From Mixta hanseatica (GTDB lineage: Bacteria > Pseudomonadota > Gammaproteobacteria > Enterobacterales > Enterobacteriaceae), in the NCBI RefSeq assembly GCF_023517775.1, contig NZ_CP082904.1:2108001-2172000 (forward strand): a stretch of 64,000 nucleotides of DNA. The letters run 5' to 3'. The position numbers were made by a program, and so were the translations under genes. This document shows positions 17,222 through 26,356 of this stretch, piece by piece. Position 1 is the first letter of the stretch. Each line of letters begins with the position of its first letter. The notes under the pieces were generated by a model that worked only from the letters and a program-made list of their open reading frames with translations, was not told where the DNA came from and did not search any database.

Positions 17222-18660
17222 TTCAATTTCTGCTTAATCAAACGCTGGTCAGCGAGCATCAGATTGATGCCAATACGACGGTGCTGAATTATCTGCGCCA
17301 GCGCAAAGGGCGTAGCGGCACGAAAGAGGGCTGCGCCTCCGGCGATTGCGGCGCCTGTACCGTGACGTTGGGCAGCGTGGTAGCGGGCAAAATGCGTTAT
17401 GAAACGGTTAACAGCTGCCTGTTGCCGATCGGCGCGCTGGACGGTAAGCAGTTAATTACCGTAGAAGATCTCCAGCAGGGCGATCGGCTGCACTGCGTAC
17501 AACAGGCAATGGTGGACAGCCACGCTTCGCAGTGCGGCTTTTGTACACCGGGTTTTGTTATGTCGCTGTTCGCCCTGCAAAAAAATAGCAGCGGCTGGGA
17601 TGCACAGCGGGCTGAAAGCGCGCTGGCTGGCAATCTGTGCCGCTGCACCGGCTACCGGCCGATTGTCGAGGCGGCACGTATCGCCTGCGAACAGCCGGAA
17701 GAGGACAGTTTTAGTCAGCGTGCAGAGGAGACCGTTGCCCGCCTGCAGGCGTTGCAGCAAAACATTCCAGGTGACGTTGTCACGGAAAGCAGCCGCTGCT
17801 TCATTCCGAAAACCTGCGCGCAGCTGGCACGTTTTTATCTGGCGAATCCGCAGGCAGAGCTGCTGGCAGGCGGGACGGACCTGACACTGCGTATTACCCA
17901 GCAGTATCAAAAGCTGCCGCTGATGATTGCGCTGGAACAGGTCGAAGAGTTACAGCAGTGGCAGGAAACGCCGGAAGCGATCGTTATCGGCGCTGCCATA
18001 CCGCTTAGCGTTTGTCAGCAGCGGCTGCGCGCCAGTCTCCCGCCGTTCAGCGAGATGCTGGATCGCTTTGCCTCCTTGCAGATCCGTAATCGCGGCACCC
18101 TGGGTGGCAACATCGCCAACGCCTCGCCGATCGGCGACTGCTCTCCCATGCTGCTGGCGCTGGAGGCAACGCTGATTTTGCAGCGGGGCGATCGGTTACG
18201 AGAGCTACCGCTCGATCGTTTTTTTCTCGGCTACCGTCGTACGTCGCTGGAAGCGGGCGAGTTTATTCGCGCTATTCGCCTGGATAAAGTGACGCTGTCA
18301 CCTGATTTTCGCGCCTGGAAAGTCTCAAAACGGCATGAGGATGATATTTCCGCTGTGTTCGCTGCTTTTAATATTAAACGTGTTGAAGGGGTGATTACCG
18401 CAGCGCGCCTGGCCTTTGGCGGCATGGCGGAAATCCCGCGTCGCGCCGCGGCCTGCGAAGCGGCGCTTATCGGCCAGGCGCTGACACCTGCCGCGCTGGA
18501 AAACGCCTGCCGGGCGCTGGAGCAAGATTTTCAGCCGTTAAGCGATGCGCGAGCCAGCGCCGCCTGGCGTATGCAGCTGGCGAAAAACTTGCTGCGCCGC
18601 TATTTCCATCAGCTGAACGGCGAACTGGCCGTGAGCGAGGTATCCCACTATGTCTCATAA
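17218..18660 (+). CDS. xdhA: Xanthine dehydrogenase small subunit XdhA (Fe-S/FAD)
   Basis: The 480-aa redox subunit of xanthine dehydrogenase. The N-terminal plant-type 2Fe-2S domain has cysteines in GCASGDCGAC (about residues 39-47) and near 67. The second helical 2Fe-2S domain has CGFCTPG and CRCTGYRPI. The CO-dehydrogenase-type FAD domain has LLAGGTDLTLR and IRNRGTLGGNIANASPIGD. It passes electrons from the molybdenum site in XdhB to NAD. The start at 17218 overlaps the guaD stop by 4 bp; an ATG at 17185 lies inside guaD and is not supported. It overlaps xdhB by 11 bp. Confidence 0.94.
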   Translation: MIQFLLNQTLVSEHQIDANTTVLNYLRQRKGRSGTKEGCASGDCGACTVTLGSVVAGKMRYETVNSCLLPIGALDGKQLITVEDLQQGDRLHCVQQAMVDSHASQCGFCTPGFVMSLFALQKNSSGWDAQRAESALAGNLCRCTGYRPIVEAARIACEQPEEDSFSQRAEETVARLQALQQNIPGDVVTESSRCFIPKTCAQLARFYLANPQAELLAGGTDLTLRITQQYQKLPLMIALEQVEELQQWQETPEAIVIGAAIPLSVCQQRLRASLPPFSEMLDRFASLQIRNRGTLGGNIANASPIGDCSPMLLALEATLILQRGDRLRELPLDRFFLGYRRTSLEAGEFIRAIRLDKVTLSPDFRAWKVSKRHEDDISAVFAAFNIKRVEGVITAARLAFGGMAEIPRRAAACEAALIGQALTPAALENACRALEQDFQPLSDARASAAWRMQLAKNLLRRYFHQLNGELAVSEVSHYVS

Positions 18661-21016
18661 TCGTCCGCCGGTTGAGCAAGAGGTGCTGGAGGCGCAGTAT
18701 CTGGCCGGCATACAGAACGGCGTTGGCCGTAATCAGCGCCACGAGAGCGCGGAAAAGCATGTGACCGGCGAAGCGCAATATATTGATGACCGGTTAGCCT
18801 TTCCCGGCCTGCTACACCTGTGTCCGCGCCTGAGCGACCAGGCGCACGCGCGCATTTTGCATATCGATACCGCCGCCTGCTATGCCGTGCCCGGCGTGAT
18901 TGAGGTACTTACCTGGCGCGACGTACCTGGCGAACTGGATATAGGCCCGCTGGAACCCGGCGATCCGCTGCTGGCGCGCGACACGGTCTGTTATGTCGGG
19001 CAAATAGTGCTGGTTGTGGCGGCCGAAAGCGAAGAGGCGGCGCGTCTGGGCGCGGAAGCGGCGCGCATTGCATACGCGCCGTTGCCCGCCATTCTTGATG
19101 TGGAAATGGCGCTGGCACAGCGTCATTTTGTCCAGGAGCCGCACGTCCATCAGCGCGGCGACGTCGATGCGGCGCTGGCACATGCGCCGCATCGCCTCCA
19201 GGGCGCGTTTCATATCGGCGGGCAAGAGCACTTCTATCTGGAAACCCAGATCGCGCTGGTCGCGCCCGGCGAGGATCATTCTTTTCAGGTCTGGTCATCC
19301 ACGCAAAACCCCACCGAAGTACAGAAACTGGTCGCCTCGGTGATGGGCATCGGGATGAATAACGTGACCATCGATATGCGCCGGATGGGCGGCGGTTTTG
19401 GCGGTAAAGAAACCCAGGCGGCGGGCGTCGCCTGTTTATGCGCGCTGGCGGCGCATAAAACCGGGCGACCGGCGAAAATGCGGTTGGCGCGTCGTGACGA
19501 TATGCGCATTACCGGCAAGCGTCATCCTTTTTTTGTGCGCTATGACGTCGGCTTCGATGATCAGGGGCTGTTTTGTGGGGTCAATATCGAGCTGGCGGGC
19601 AACTGCGGCTATTCGCTCGATCTTTCCGGTTCGATTGTCGACCGCGCGATGTTTCACGCCGATAATGCCTATTACCTTGGCGACGCGCGCATTACCGGTT
19701 ACCGCTGCCGTACGCATACCGCCTCCAATACCGCTTACCGCGGCTTCGGCGGCCCGCAGGGCATGGTGGCGATAGAACAAATTATCGAAGCGATTGCCCG
19801 CCATCGCCAGCTGGACCCGCTGATGGTGCGTAAGCGCAACTATTATGGTCAGCAGACGCGCAATATCACTCATTACCACCAGCGGGTAGAGGATAACCTG
19901 CTGGAAGAGATTACCACCCAGCTGGAACAGAGCGCGGATTATCAGGCTCGACGGGAGGCGGTACGGCAGTTTAACGCCGCCAGCCCGATCCTGAAACGCG
20001 GTCTGGCACTGACGCCGGTGAAATTTGGCATCTCTTTTACCTCCAGCTTTCTCAATCAGGCTGGCGCGCTGATCCTGATTTATACCGACGGCACCGTTCA
20101 GCTGAACCATGGCGGCACCGAAATGGGCCAGGGGCTGCATACCAAAGTGGCGCAAATCGTGGCGGAAGTTTTACAGATCGATGTGAGCACAATTCGCATT
20201 ACCGCCACCGATACCGGTAAAGTACCCAATACCTCGCCGACGGCCGCCTCCAGCGGTACCGATCTTAACGGCAAAGCCGCCCAGCACGCGGCGGAAATTT
20301 TGCGCCAGCGCCTGACGGACATGCTGTGTCGCCTGCATCAATGCAAAGCGCAGGAGGTCAGCTTCAGCAACGGTATCGTGCGGGTGAAACAGCAGCATTT
20401 TACCTTTAGTCAGGTTGCGCAGCTGGCCTGGTTGAATCAGGTGCCGCTCTCCGCTACCGGTTACTATCGCGTTCCCGGCATCCATTACGATCGCGAAGCG
20501 GGGCGCGGCCAGCCTTTTTACTATTTCTCTTACGGCGCGGCCTGTAGCGAAGTGCTGATCGACACCTTAACCGGCGAATATCGCCTGCTGCGCGCGGATA
20601 TTTTGCATGATGTCGGCGCTTCGCTGAATCCCGCTATTGATGTGGGCCAGGTGGAAGGCGGCTTTGTACAGGGCATGGGCTGGCTCACCTGCGAAGAGCT
20701 GGTATGGGATAGCCAGGGTCGGTTAATGACTGACGGTCCGGCCAGCTACAAGATCCCGACGATTGGCGACGTGCCCGCAGATTTACGCGTGCAGTTGCTC
20801 GAGAACCGTAAAAACCCGCAGCAAACGGTGTTTCATTCTAAAGCGGTAGGCGAACCGCCGTTTATGCTGGGCATTTCCGTCTGGATCGCGTTGCAGGACG
20901 CGATAGCCAGCGTGGCTGATTATCGTCTGCATCCGCATCTGGATACGCCCGCCACGCCGGAACGGGTCTTCTGGGCTGTCGACCGGCTAACGGGAGACAA
21001 AAATGCTGGCGCATGA
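18650..21016 (+). CDS. xdhB: Xanthine dehydrogenase molybdenum subunit XdhB
   Basis: The 788-aa catalytic subunit that hydroxylates hypoxanthine and xanthine to urate at a molybdopterin centre. The aldehyde oxidase/xanthine dehydrogenase a/b hammerhead domain is at about residues 30-150. The molybdopterin-binding domains follow, with GGGFGGKE, AYRGFGGPQG and EMGQGLHTK. The conserved active-site glutamate lies in KAVGEPPFM near residue 735. It overlaps xdhA and xdhC, so the three are probably translationally coupled. Two-subunit organisation with a separate XdhC matches the bacterial xdhABC type. Confidence 0.95.
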   Translation: MSHNRPPVEQEVLEAQYLAGIQNGVGRNQRHESAEKHVTGEAQYIDDRLAFPGLLHLCPRLSDQAHARILHIDTAACYAVPGVIEVLTWRDVPGELDIGPLEPGDPLLARDTVCYVGQIVLVVAAESEEAARLGAEAARIAYAPLPAILDVEMALAQRHFVQEPHVHQRGDVDAALAHAPHRLQGAFHIGGQEHFYLETQIALVAPGEDHSFQVWSSTQNPTEVQKLVASVMGIGMNNVTIDMRRMGGGFGGKETQAAGVACLCALAAHKTGRPAKMRLARRDDMRITGKRHPFFVRYDVGFDDQGLFCGVNIELAGNCGYSLDLSGSIVDRAMFHADNAYYLGDARITGYRCRTHTASNTAYRGFGGPQGMVAIEQIIEAIARHRQLDPLMVRKRNYYGQQTRNITHYHQRVEDNLLEEITTQLEQSADYQARREAVRQFNAASPILKRGLALTPVKFGISFTSSFLNQAGALILIYTDGTVQLNHGGTEMGQGLHTKVAQIVAEVLQIDVSTIRITATDTGKVPNTSPTAASSGTDLNGKAAQHAAEILRQRLTDMLCRLHQCKAQEVSFSNGIVRVKQQHFTFSQVAQLAWLNQVPLSATGYYRVPGIHYDREAGRGQPFYYFSYGAACSEVLIDTLTGEYRLLRADILHDVGASLNPAIDVGQVEGGFVQGMGWLTCEELVWDSQGRLMTDGPASYKIPTIGDVPADLRVQLLENRKNPQQTVFHSKAVGEPPFMLGISVWIALQDAIASVADYRLHPHLDTPATPERVFWAVDRLTGDKNAGA

Positions 21017-21794
21017 ATGGATTGAAACGCTGCAGCAGCTGCGGGCGCAGCGGCAGTCATGCGTGCTGATTACCGTGCTGAACGAACGAGGGTCGGTGCC
21101 GCGCGATCGCGGGAGTAAAATGATCGTCACGGCTGATCGGCAGTTTCTGACTATCGGCGGCGGACATCTGGAATTCCAGTGTATTGAAATAGCGCGCAAC
21201 CTGCTGATACAGGGGCGCGCAGAGCCGCACAGCGAACAGTTCAGCCTTGGCGCCCGACTTGGGCAGTGCTGCGGCGGCGCCAGCACCATTCTATTTGAGC
21301 CGCTGCTCTATGTGCAGCCGCAGATTGCCGTTTTCGGCGCAGGCCATGTTGGACAGGCGCTGGTGTCGCTGCTGGCGACGTTACCCTGTCACATTCACTG
21401 GATCGATCAGCGCGCTGAACAGTTCATCCAGGTGCCGCCTGGCGTCACCGTCTGCCAGACTGACGATCCGGTAGAGTATGTGCAACAGCTGCCGCCGGAG
21501 AGCTATTTTGTGGTGATGACCCATCATCATCCGCTTGATTTAGCGCTATGCGAAGCTATTTTACGCCGCAACGATTACCGTTACGCTGGCGTGATCGGCT
21601 CCAGCACCAAACGCCAACGCTTTGAATATCGCCTGAGCGGCAAAGGGTTCAGTCAGCAACAGCTGACGCGTCTGCGTTGTCCAATAGGTTTGCCGCAGGT
21701 GACCGGCAAACTGCCGGCGGAAATCGCCGTTGCTATCGCAGCGGAAATTATCGCCGTTTATCAACAGACGCAGAACGCTGGCACCATCGTTTAA
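21003..21794 (+). CDS. xdhC: Xanthine dehydrogenase accessory protein XdhC
   Basis: A 263-aa maturation factor that binds molybdenum cofactor, helps its sulfuration, and inserts it into XdhB. It has an N-terminal XdhC/CoxI domain (RGSVPRDRGSKMIV, IGGGHLEFQCIE, LGQCCGG) and a C-terminal Rossmann domain (IAVFGAGHVGQAL; YAGVIGSSTKRQRFEYRL). Its start overlaps xdhB by 14 bp. It is the last gene of the guaD-xdhABC operon. The dcp gene follows after 49 bp without a clear terminator between them. Confidence 0.93.
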   Translation: MLAHEWIETLQQLRAQRQSCVLITVLNERGSVPRDRGSKMIVTADRQFLTIGGGHLEFQCIEIARNLLIQGRAEPHSEQFSLGARLGQCCGGASTILFEPLLYVQPQIAVFGAGHVGQALVSLLATLPCHIHWIDQRAEQFIQVPPGVTVCQTDDPVEYVQQLPPESYFVVMTHHHPLDLALCEAILRRNDYRYAGVIGSSTKRQRFEYRLSGKGFSQQQLTRLRCPIGLPQVTGKLPAEIAVAIAAEIIAVYQQTQNAGTIV

Positions 21795-21843
21795 CTGCGC
21801 TTATGATTCTGACTTTACAGGCAAGGAACAGGAGAGTAAGGAT

Positions 21844-23997
21844 ATGCGGTTATCGGTGTTATTTTTAGCCATTAGCCTGGCGCTGAGCGGAGCCGCTCAG
21901 GCAGCCGACGCGACGGCTAACCACGATCAGGAGAAGACCATGTCCGGCGAACAGCAGAATCCCTTTAGCCAGCCCAGCGCGTTGCCTTTTCAGGCGCCGC
22001 CTTTCGATCGTATCAAGGACAGCGACTATCTTCCCGCAATTGAAGCGGGTATCCGTGAGAAACAGCAGGAAGTGGCGCACATCGCCAACGACTCGCAGCC
22101 GCCCACCTTTGAAAATACCTATGTGGCGCTGGAAAAAAGCGGCCTGATGCTGAATCGCGTACTTAACGTGTTTAGCGCGATGACCTCGGCCAATACGAAT
22201 GACGAACTGCAAAAAATTGATGAAGCAATGGCGCCCAAACTGGCGGCGCTGGATGATGAAATCCACCTTAACAGCAAACTCTTTGCGCGCCTCGACAGCA
22301 TTTATCAGCAGCGCGATAAGCTCCAGCTGGATGCGGAGTCCCGTCGTCTGGTTGAGGTGACCTGGCAGTCATTTCAGCTGGCCGGCGCCAGCCTGAGCGA
22401 TGAGCAAAAAACCGAACTCAAGGCGCTGAACCAGGAAGCGGCCACGCTCAGCACCCAGTTTACCAATCGTCTGCTGGCGGCGACCAAAGCGGGTGGTCTG
22501 GTGGTCAAAGATAAGGCGGCGCTGGCCGGGCTCAGCGAGGGCGAAATCGCCGCTGCGGCGGAAGCGGCCGAGGCGCGCGGTTTGAAACACCAATGGCTGC
22601 TGGCGCTGCAAAACACCACGCAGCAGCCGGAGCTGCAAAGCTTGTCTAATCGCCAGACGCGCGAAGCGCTGTTTAACGCCTCATGGCAGCGCGCGGAAAA
22701 AGGCGACGCCAACGATACGCGTCAGCTGATTGCGCGGCTGGCCGCGGTGCGGGCACAGCAGGCGAAGCTGCTGGGCTTTGATAGCTACGCCGCCTGGAAA
22801 TTGCAGGATCAGATGGCGAAAACCCCGCAGGCGGCGCTCGACTTTATGCGCGATATCGTCCCGGCGGCCACGGCGCGCGCGCAGCGCGAAGCGGCGGATA
22901 TCCAGGCGGTTATTGATAAGCAGCAGGGCGGCTTTAAGCTGGCGCCCTGGGACTGGACCTTTTACGCCGAGCAGGTACGTCGTGCTAAATACGATCTCGA
23001 TGAATCGCAAATCCGTCCCTATTTCGAACTGAACAACGTGCTGGAGAACGGCGTATTTTATGCTGCTAACCAGCTTTACGGGCTGACCTTTAAGCAGCGT
23101 AAAGATTTGCCGGTTTATCAACCTGACGTACGCGTCTATGAGGTATTTGATAAGGATGGCGCCTCGCTGGCGCTGTTCTATACCGATTTCTTTAAGCGTG
23201 ATAACAAAGGCGGCGGGGCGTGGATGAGCAATTTCGTCGATCAGTCGACGCTGCTGGGCACTAAACCGGTGATTTATAACGTCGCTAACTTTAGCAAACC
23301 AGCGGCGGGACAGCCGGCGCTGCTGTCGTGGGACGATGTCATCACTATGTTCCATGAGTTTGGTCATGCGCTGCATGGGATGTTTGCCGATCAGCAATAT
23401 CCGAGCCTCTCCGGCACCGCCACTCCTCGTGACTTTGTAGAATTTCCGTCGCAGTTTAATGAGCACTGGGCCAGCGACGATAAGGTGTTTAAGCATTTTG
23501 CCCGTCACTATCAGAGCGGTGAACCCATGCCGCAGGCGCTACACGATAAGATCCTGAAGGCGGATAAGTTTAACAAAGGCTATGACATGACCGAACTGTT
23601 GGCGGCGGCGCTGCTGGATATGCACTGGCACAGCCTCAGCGCCGGTAAGCCGCAGCCAGATGTGGACGCCTTTGAACAGCAGGCGCTGGCGCAGGATAAG
23701 GTCAACTTGCCGCAGGTGCCGCCGCGCTATCGTTCCAGCTATTTCCAGCATATCTGGGGCAACGGCTATGCGGCGGGCTATTACGCCTATCTGTGGACCG
23801 AAATGCTGGCGGATGACGGCTTCACCTGGTTTAAAGAGCACGGCGGCCTGACGCGTGAAAACGGCCAGCGCTTCCGCGATATGATCCTGTCACGCGGTAA
23901 CAGCAGCGATCTTAAACAGCTCTATCATGACTGGCGCGGCCACGATCCGGAAATCGAACCGATGCTGATTAACCGTGGCCTGAAAGAAGCGCCGTAA
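21844..23997 (+). CDS. dcp: Dipeptidyl carboxypeptidase Dcp with signal peptide
   Basis: An M3-family zinc metallopeptidase removing C-terminal dipeptides. The zinc motif FHEFGHALHG is near residues 503-512, with the downstream third ligand in EFPSQFNEHW. The protein is 717 aa versus 681 in E. coli. The extra length is an N-terminal leader (MRLSVLFLAISLALSGAAQA then ADATANHDQ), a clear Sec signal peptide, so this enzyme should be periplasmic. The chosen start at 21844 follows AGGAGAGTAAGG. A hairpin terminator follows. In E. coli dcp adjoins ydfG; here purine genes intervene. Confidence 0.93.
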   Translation: MRLSVLFLAISLALSGAAQAADATANHDQEKTMSGEQQNPFSQPSALPFQAPPFDRIKDSDYLPAIEAGIREKQQEVAHIANDSQPPTFENTYVALEKSGLMLNRVLNVFSAMTSANTNDELQKIDEAMAPKLAALDDEIHLNSKLFARLDSIYQQRDKLQLDAESRRLVEVTWQSFQLAGASLSDEQKTELKALNQEAATLSTQFTNRLLAATKAGGLVVKDKAALAGLSEGEIAAAAEAAEARGLKHQWLLALQNTTQQPELQSLSNRQTREALFNASWQRAEKGDANDTRQLIARLAAVRAQQAKLLGFDSYAAWKLQDQMAKTPQAALDFMRDIVPAATARAQREAADIQAVIDKQQGGFKLAPWDWTFYAEQVRRAKYDLDESQIRPYFELNNVLENGVFYAANQLYGLTFKQRKDLPVYQPDVRVYEVFDKDGASLALFYTDFFKRDNKGGGAWMSNFVDQSTLLGTKPVIYNVANFSKPAAGQPALLSWDDVITMFHEFGHALHGMFADQQYPSLSGTATPRDFVEFPSQFNEHWASDDKVFKHFARHYQSGEPMPQALHDKILKADKFNKGYDMTELLAAALLDMHWHSLSAGKPQPDVDAFEQQALAQDKVNLPQVPPRYRSSYFQHIWGNGYAAGYYAYLWTEMLADDGFTWFKEHGGLTRENGQRFRDMILSRGNSSDLKQLYHDWRGHDPEIEPMLINRGLKEAP

Positions 23998-24020
23998 ACT
24001 TCTTCTTTATCAACCAGTGA

Positions 24021-24044
24021 AAAGGGCAGCGATGCCCTTTTTTT
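24021..24044 (+). terminator. Terminator of dcp
   Basis: Stem AAAGGGCA/TGCCCTTT with a 4-base loop and a T run, 24 bases after the dcp stop. Confidence 0.9.
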
Positions 24045-24137
24045 ACGCCTGTCGCACGCGGAACATAGCGGCTAAAACAGGTACTTAATGTACAATAATG
24101 CTTCATCTTCAGGGCTATCTTTAACAGGATGTTTCAA

Positions 24138-25001
24138 ATGCAAAAAACGCGGTTATGGCGCTATTCACTGCTGGCTGGATTATTGTCTCTGTGGACGGCT
24201 AACGCGCTGGGCAGCGAGGCTTCGCTGACGCAACAACTGGCTGAGCTGGAGAAATCCAGCGGCGGGCGGCTCGGCGTGGCATGGATTGATGGCAATCATC
24301 GCTACGGCTATCGGGCCGATGAACGTTTTCCCATGACCAGCACCTTTAAAACGCTGGCGGTCGCGGCCATTCTGCATAAAAGCGTCAGCCAGCCCGATCT
24401 GCTGGAGAAAAAAGTGGTAATTAACAATCCGCATCAGGTGCCCTGGACGCCGGTCACCGGAGAATCGTTTGGGAAGCCGATGACTATCGCCGCACTGTGT
24501 GCCGCCGCCATCGAATACAGCGATAATCTGGCCGCCAACTATTTATTGCAGGAGCTGGGCGGTCCGCAGGGCGTTACCGCTCTGGCGCGTCAGCTGGGCG
24601 ACCCGCTAACGCAGCTCGATCGCAATGAGCCAGCGTTAAATACCGCCATTCCGGGGGATAAGCGCGACACCAGCACGCCTGCGGCAATGGCGGCTAATTT
24701 GCATCAGCTGGCGCTGGGCGACGCGTTGCCAGTTAAACAGCGCCAGCTATTTAACCGCTGGCTTCAGCAAAATACCACCGGCAATGAGAGCATTCGTGCT
24801 GGCGTACCGGCTGACTGGCGCATAGGCGACAAGACCGGCTCCGGCGATTATGGCACCACCAACGATCTGGCGGTGATCTGGCCGACAACCGGGCAGCCCA
24901 AAATTTTAGCCATCTACTTTACCCAGCCGCAGCAGAAGGCAGCGAATAATAAAGCGGTGCTGGCAGCCGCCACGCGTGCGGTCATTGCCGAGCTTCCCTG
25001 A
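24138..25001 (+). CDS. Chromosomal class A beta-lactamase
   Basis: A 287-aa serine beta-lactamase with an N-terminal signal peptide (LLAGLLSLWTANALG). The class A motifs are all present: STFK (68-71; Ambler 70-73), SDN (128-130), EPALN in the omega loop (Ambler 166-170) and KTG (232-234). After KTG comes SGDYGTTND, giving Ser237, Gly238 and Asp240 in Ambler numbering as in CTX-M-like enzymes. Cys69 is replaced by Thr. AGGA at 24126-24129 has correct spacing to the ATG at 24138, not to the one at 24129. No ampR-like regulator is adjacent, and no mobile element flanks it, so it looks like an intrinsic species enzyme. Confidence 0.93.
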   Translation: MQKTRLWRYSLLAGLLSLWTANALGSEASLTQQLAELEKSSGGRLGVAWIDGNHRYGYRADERFPMTSTFKTLAVAAILHKSVSQPDLLEKKVVINNPHQVPWTPVTGESFGKPMTIAALCAAAIEYSDNLAANYLLQELGGPQGVTALARQLGDPLTQLDRNEPALNTAIPGDKRDTSTPAAMAANLHQLALGDALPVKQRQLFNRWLQQNTTGNESIRAGVPADWRIGDKTGSGDYGTTNDLAVIWPTTGQPKILAIYFTQPQQKAANNKAVLAAATRAVIAELP

Positions 25002-25004
25002 GAA

Positions 25005-25029
25005 GCCGGGCGTTATGCCCGGTTTTTTT
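25005..25029 (+). terminator. Terminator of the beta-lactamase gene
   Basis: Stem CCGGGC/GCCCGG with a 5-base loop followed by seven T, directly after the stop codon. It overlaps the 3' end of the converging hpxO gene. Confidence 0.88.
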
Positions 25030-26185
25030 ATGCCAGCGGGCCGCCGATGATGGTCTCCTGCATTCCGCTCAGGATGCGCTCGCCGGTCTCCTGTTTCAGT
25101 TCCTCATACCAGGCTTGCGTCACCTCCGGCTGTTTGCCATGGGTAACATCGCAACGTCTGCGCGCCTTGAGTACCAGATCTTTTACCCGCTCTGCGCGGC
25201 GCGCCTCATAGCGCCGTAGCGCATCCTCAATTCCCAGCGAATGCGACTGAAGCGTTAATGCCAGCACCACTGCATCCTCCATTGCGGCACAGCCGCCCTG
25301 ACCAATATCCGGCGTGGTGCTGTGTCCGGCATCGCCCAGCAGCGCGACGCGGCCTTTTACCAGCCGCGGGAAGGGGTCGATATCATGGATTTCGATACGG
25401 TTGGTGGTTTGCGGATCAATAGCGGCGATCAGCTTCTGTACCGGCGCGGCCCAGCCGCTGAAATAGCGGGTGAGGTCTGCTTTCACGCTGCTGCGATCTT
25501 CCGCCAGTCCCTGCGGCAGCGGAACGTCAAAAAAGAAATAGAAACGGTTGCCGCTGACCGGCATTAGCGAAACCCGTTTGCCTTCGCCGACAAAGGTGGT
25601 CCACTGATCGGCAGGCGCAATGGACTCATCAATGCTGACCAGTCCATTCCAGTTGACGTAGCCAGCATAGCGCCGCTCGGCGGGCTGGCCGGTTACCGTG
25701 GCGCGGATGACCGAGTGGGTGCCGTCGGCGGCGATCAGAAAGTCGCCGCGCGCCTCGCTGCCATCCTCAAACCAGGCGGTAACGCCCGTGGCATCCTGCT
25801 CTATATGGCTGACGCGCTTGCCGAAGTTAACGCGCTGCGCACCGTAACGCTCAAGCAACATCGCCTGCAAATCGGCGCGCGCTACCGGATATGGCCGTTC
25901 GCCGACGCTCTCCACCAGCGGTCTCATGGAGAAACGGGTCAGGGTTTGTCCGTGCTGAAAATCGTTATAGGCCATAAACGCCATATTGCCGCCCAGCGCC
26001 TGCAGCTGCGTCTTCAGGCCAAGAAAATTCAGGCATTTGACGCCGTTTGGCCAGATAGAGATAGCCGCGCCCACCGGACGGATAATTTTTACCGCTTCAT
26101 AGACCTCGGTTTGATAACCGCTCTGTTCCAGCGCCAGCGCCGCGCACATTCCACCAATACCGCCACCGATTACGATCGCTTTCAT
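25028..26185 (-). CDS. hpxO: FAD-dependent urate hydroxylase HpxO
   Basis: A 385-aa flavoprotein monooxygenase that converts urate to 5-hydroxyisourate with NADH and oxygen, replacing uricase. The N-terminal dinucleotide motif GGGIGG follows MKAIVI, DG motif FLIAADGTHS is mid-protein, and the FAD-ribityl motif GDAGHSTTPDIGQGG is near residue 285. It aligns strongly with the Klebsiella HpxO. The start at 26185 has AAGGAG; upstream in-frame ATGs have no homology. A sigma-54-type promoter lies 32-47 bp upstream of the start codon, matching the control of guaD-xdhABC. No genes for hydroxyisourate hydrolase, OHCU decarboxylase or allantoinase are in the window. Confidence 0.93.
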   Translation of the reverse strand: MKAIVIGGGIGGMCAALALEQSGYQTEVYEAVKIIRPVGAAISIWPNGVKCLNFLGLKTQLQALGGNMAFMAYNDFQHGQTLTRFSMRPLVESVGERPYPVARADLQAMLLERYGAQRVNFGKRVSHIEQDATGVTAWFEDGSEARGDFLIAADGTHSVIRATVTGQPAERRYAGYVNWNGLVSIDESIAPADQWTTFVGEGKRVSLMPVSGNRFYFFFDVPLPQGLAEDRSSVKADLTRYFSGWAAPVQKLIAAIDPQTTNRIEIHDIDPFPRLVKGRVALLGDAGHSTTPDIGQGGCAAMEDAVVLALTLQSHSLGIEDALRRYEARRAERVKDLVLKARRRCDVTHGKQPEVTQAWYEELKQETGERILSGMQETIIGGPLA

Positions 26186-26216
26186 TGCCGTCTCCTTGCT
26201 GTTGATAGCAGGAGGT

Positions 26217-26232
26217 TGCAACTTTTGTACCA
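26217..26232 (-). promoter_or_regulatory. Sigma-54-type promoter of hpxO
   Basis: On the minus strand TGGTAC-N5-TTGCA, with GG and GC exactly 10 bases apart. The predicted start near 26206 leaves a ~20-base leader that just holds the AAGGAG ribosome binding site. A TGCACC half-site resembling an NtrC half-dyad lies upstream near 26310. Confidence 0.65.
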
Positions 26233-26356
26233 GCTTTGCCGAGCGGAGAAACGGCCCTTTTCCCGCTGCGGCTGCGCATTCACAGGGCAACCCGCACGAC
26301 CAACGACCCTTAATGGTGCATTTTTTTGTGCGTTGAAACCTTTGTTTCAGTAATAA

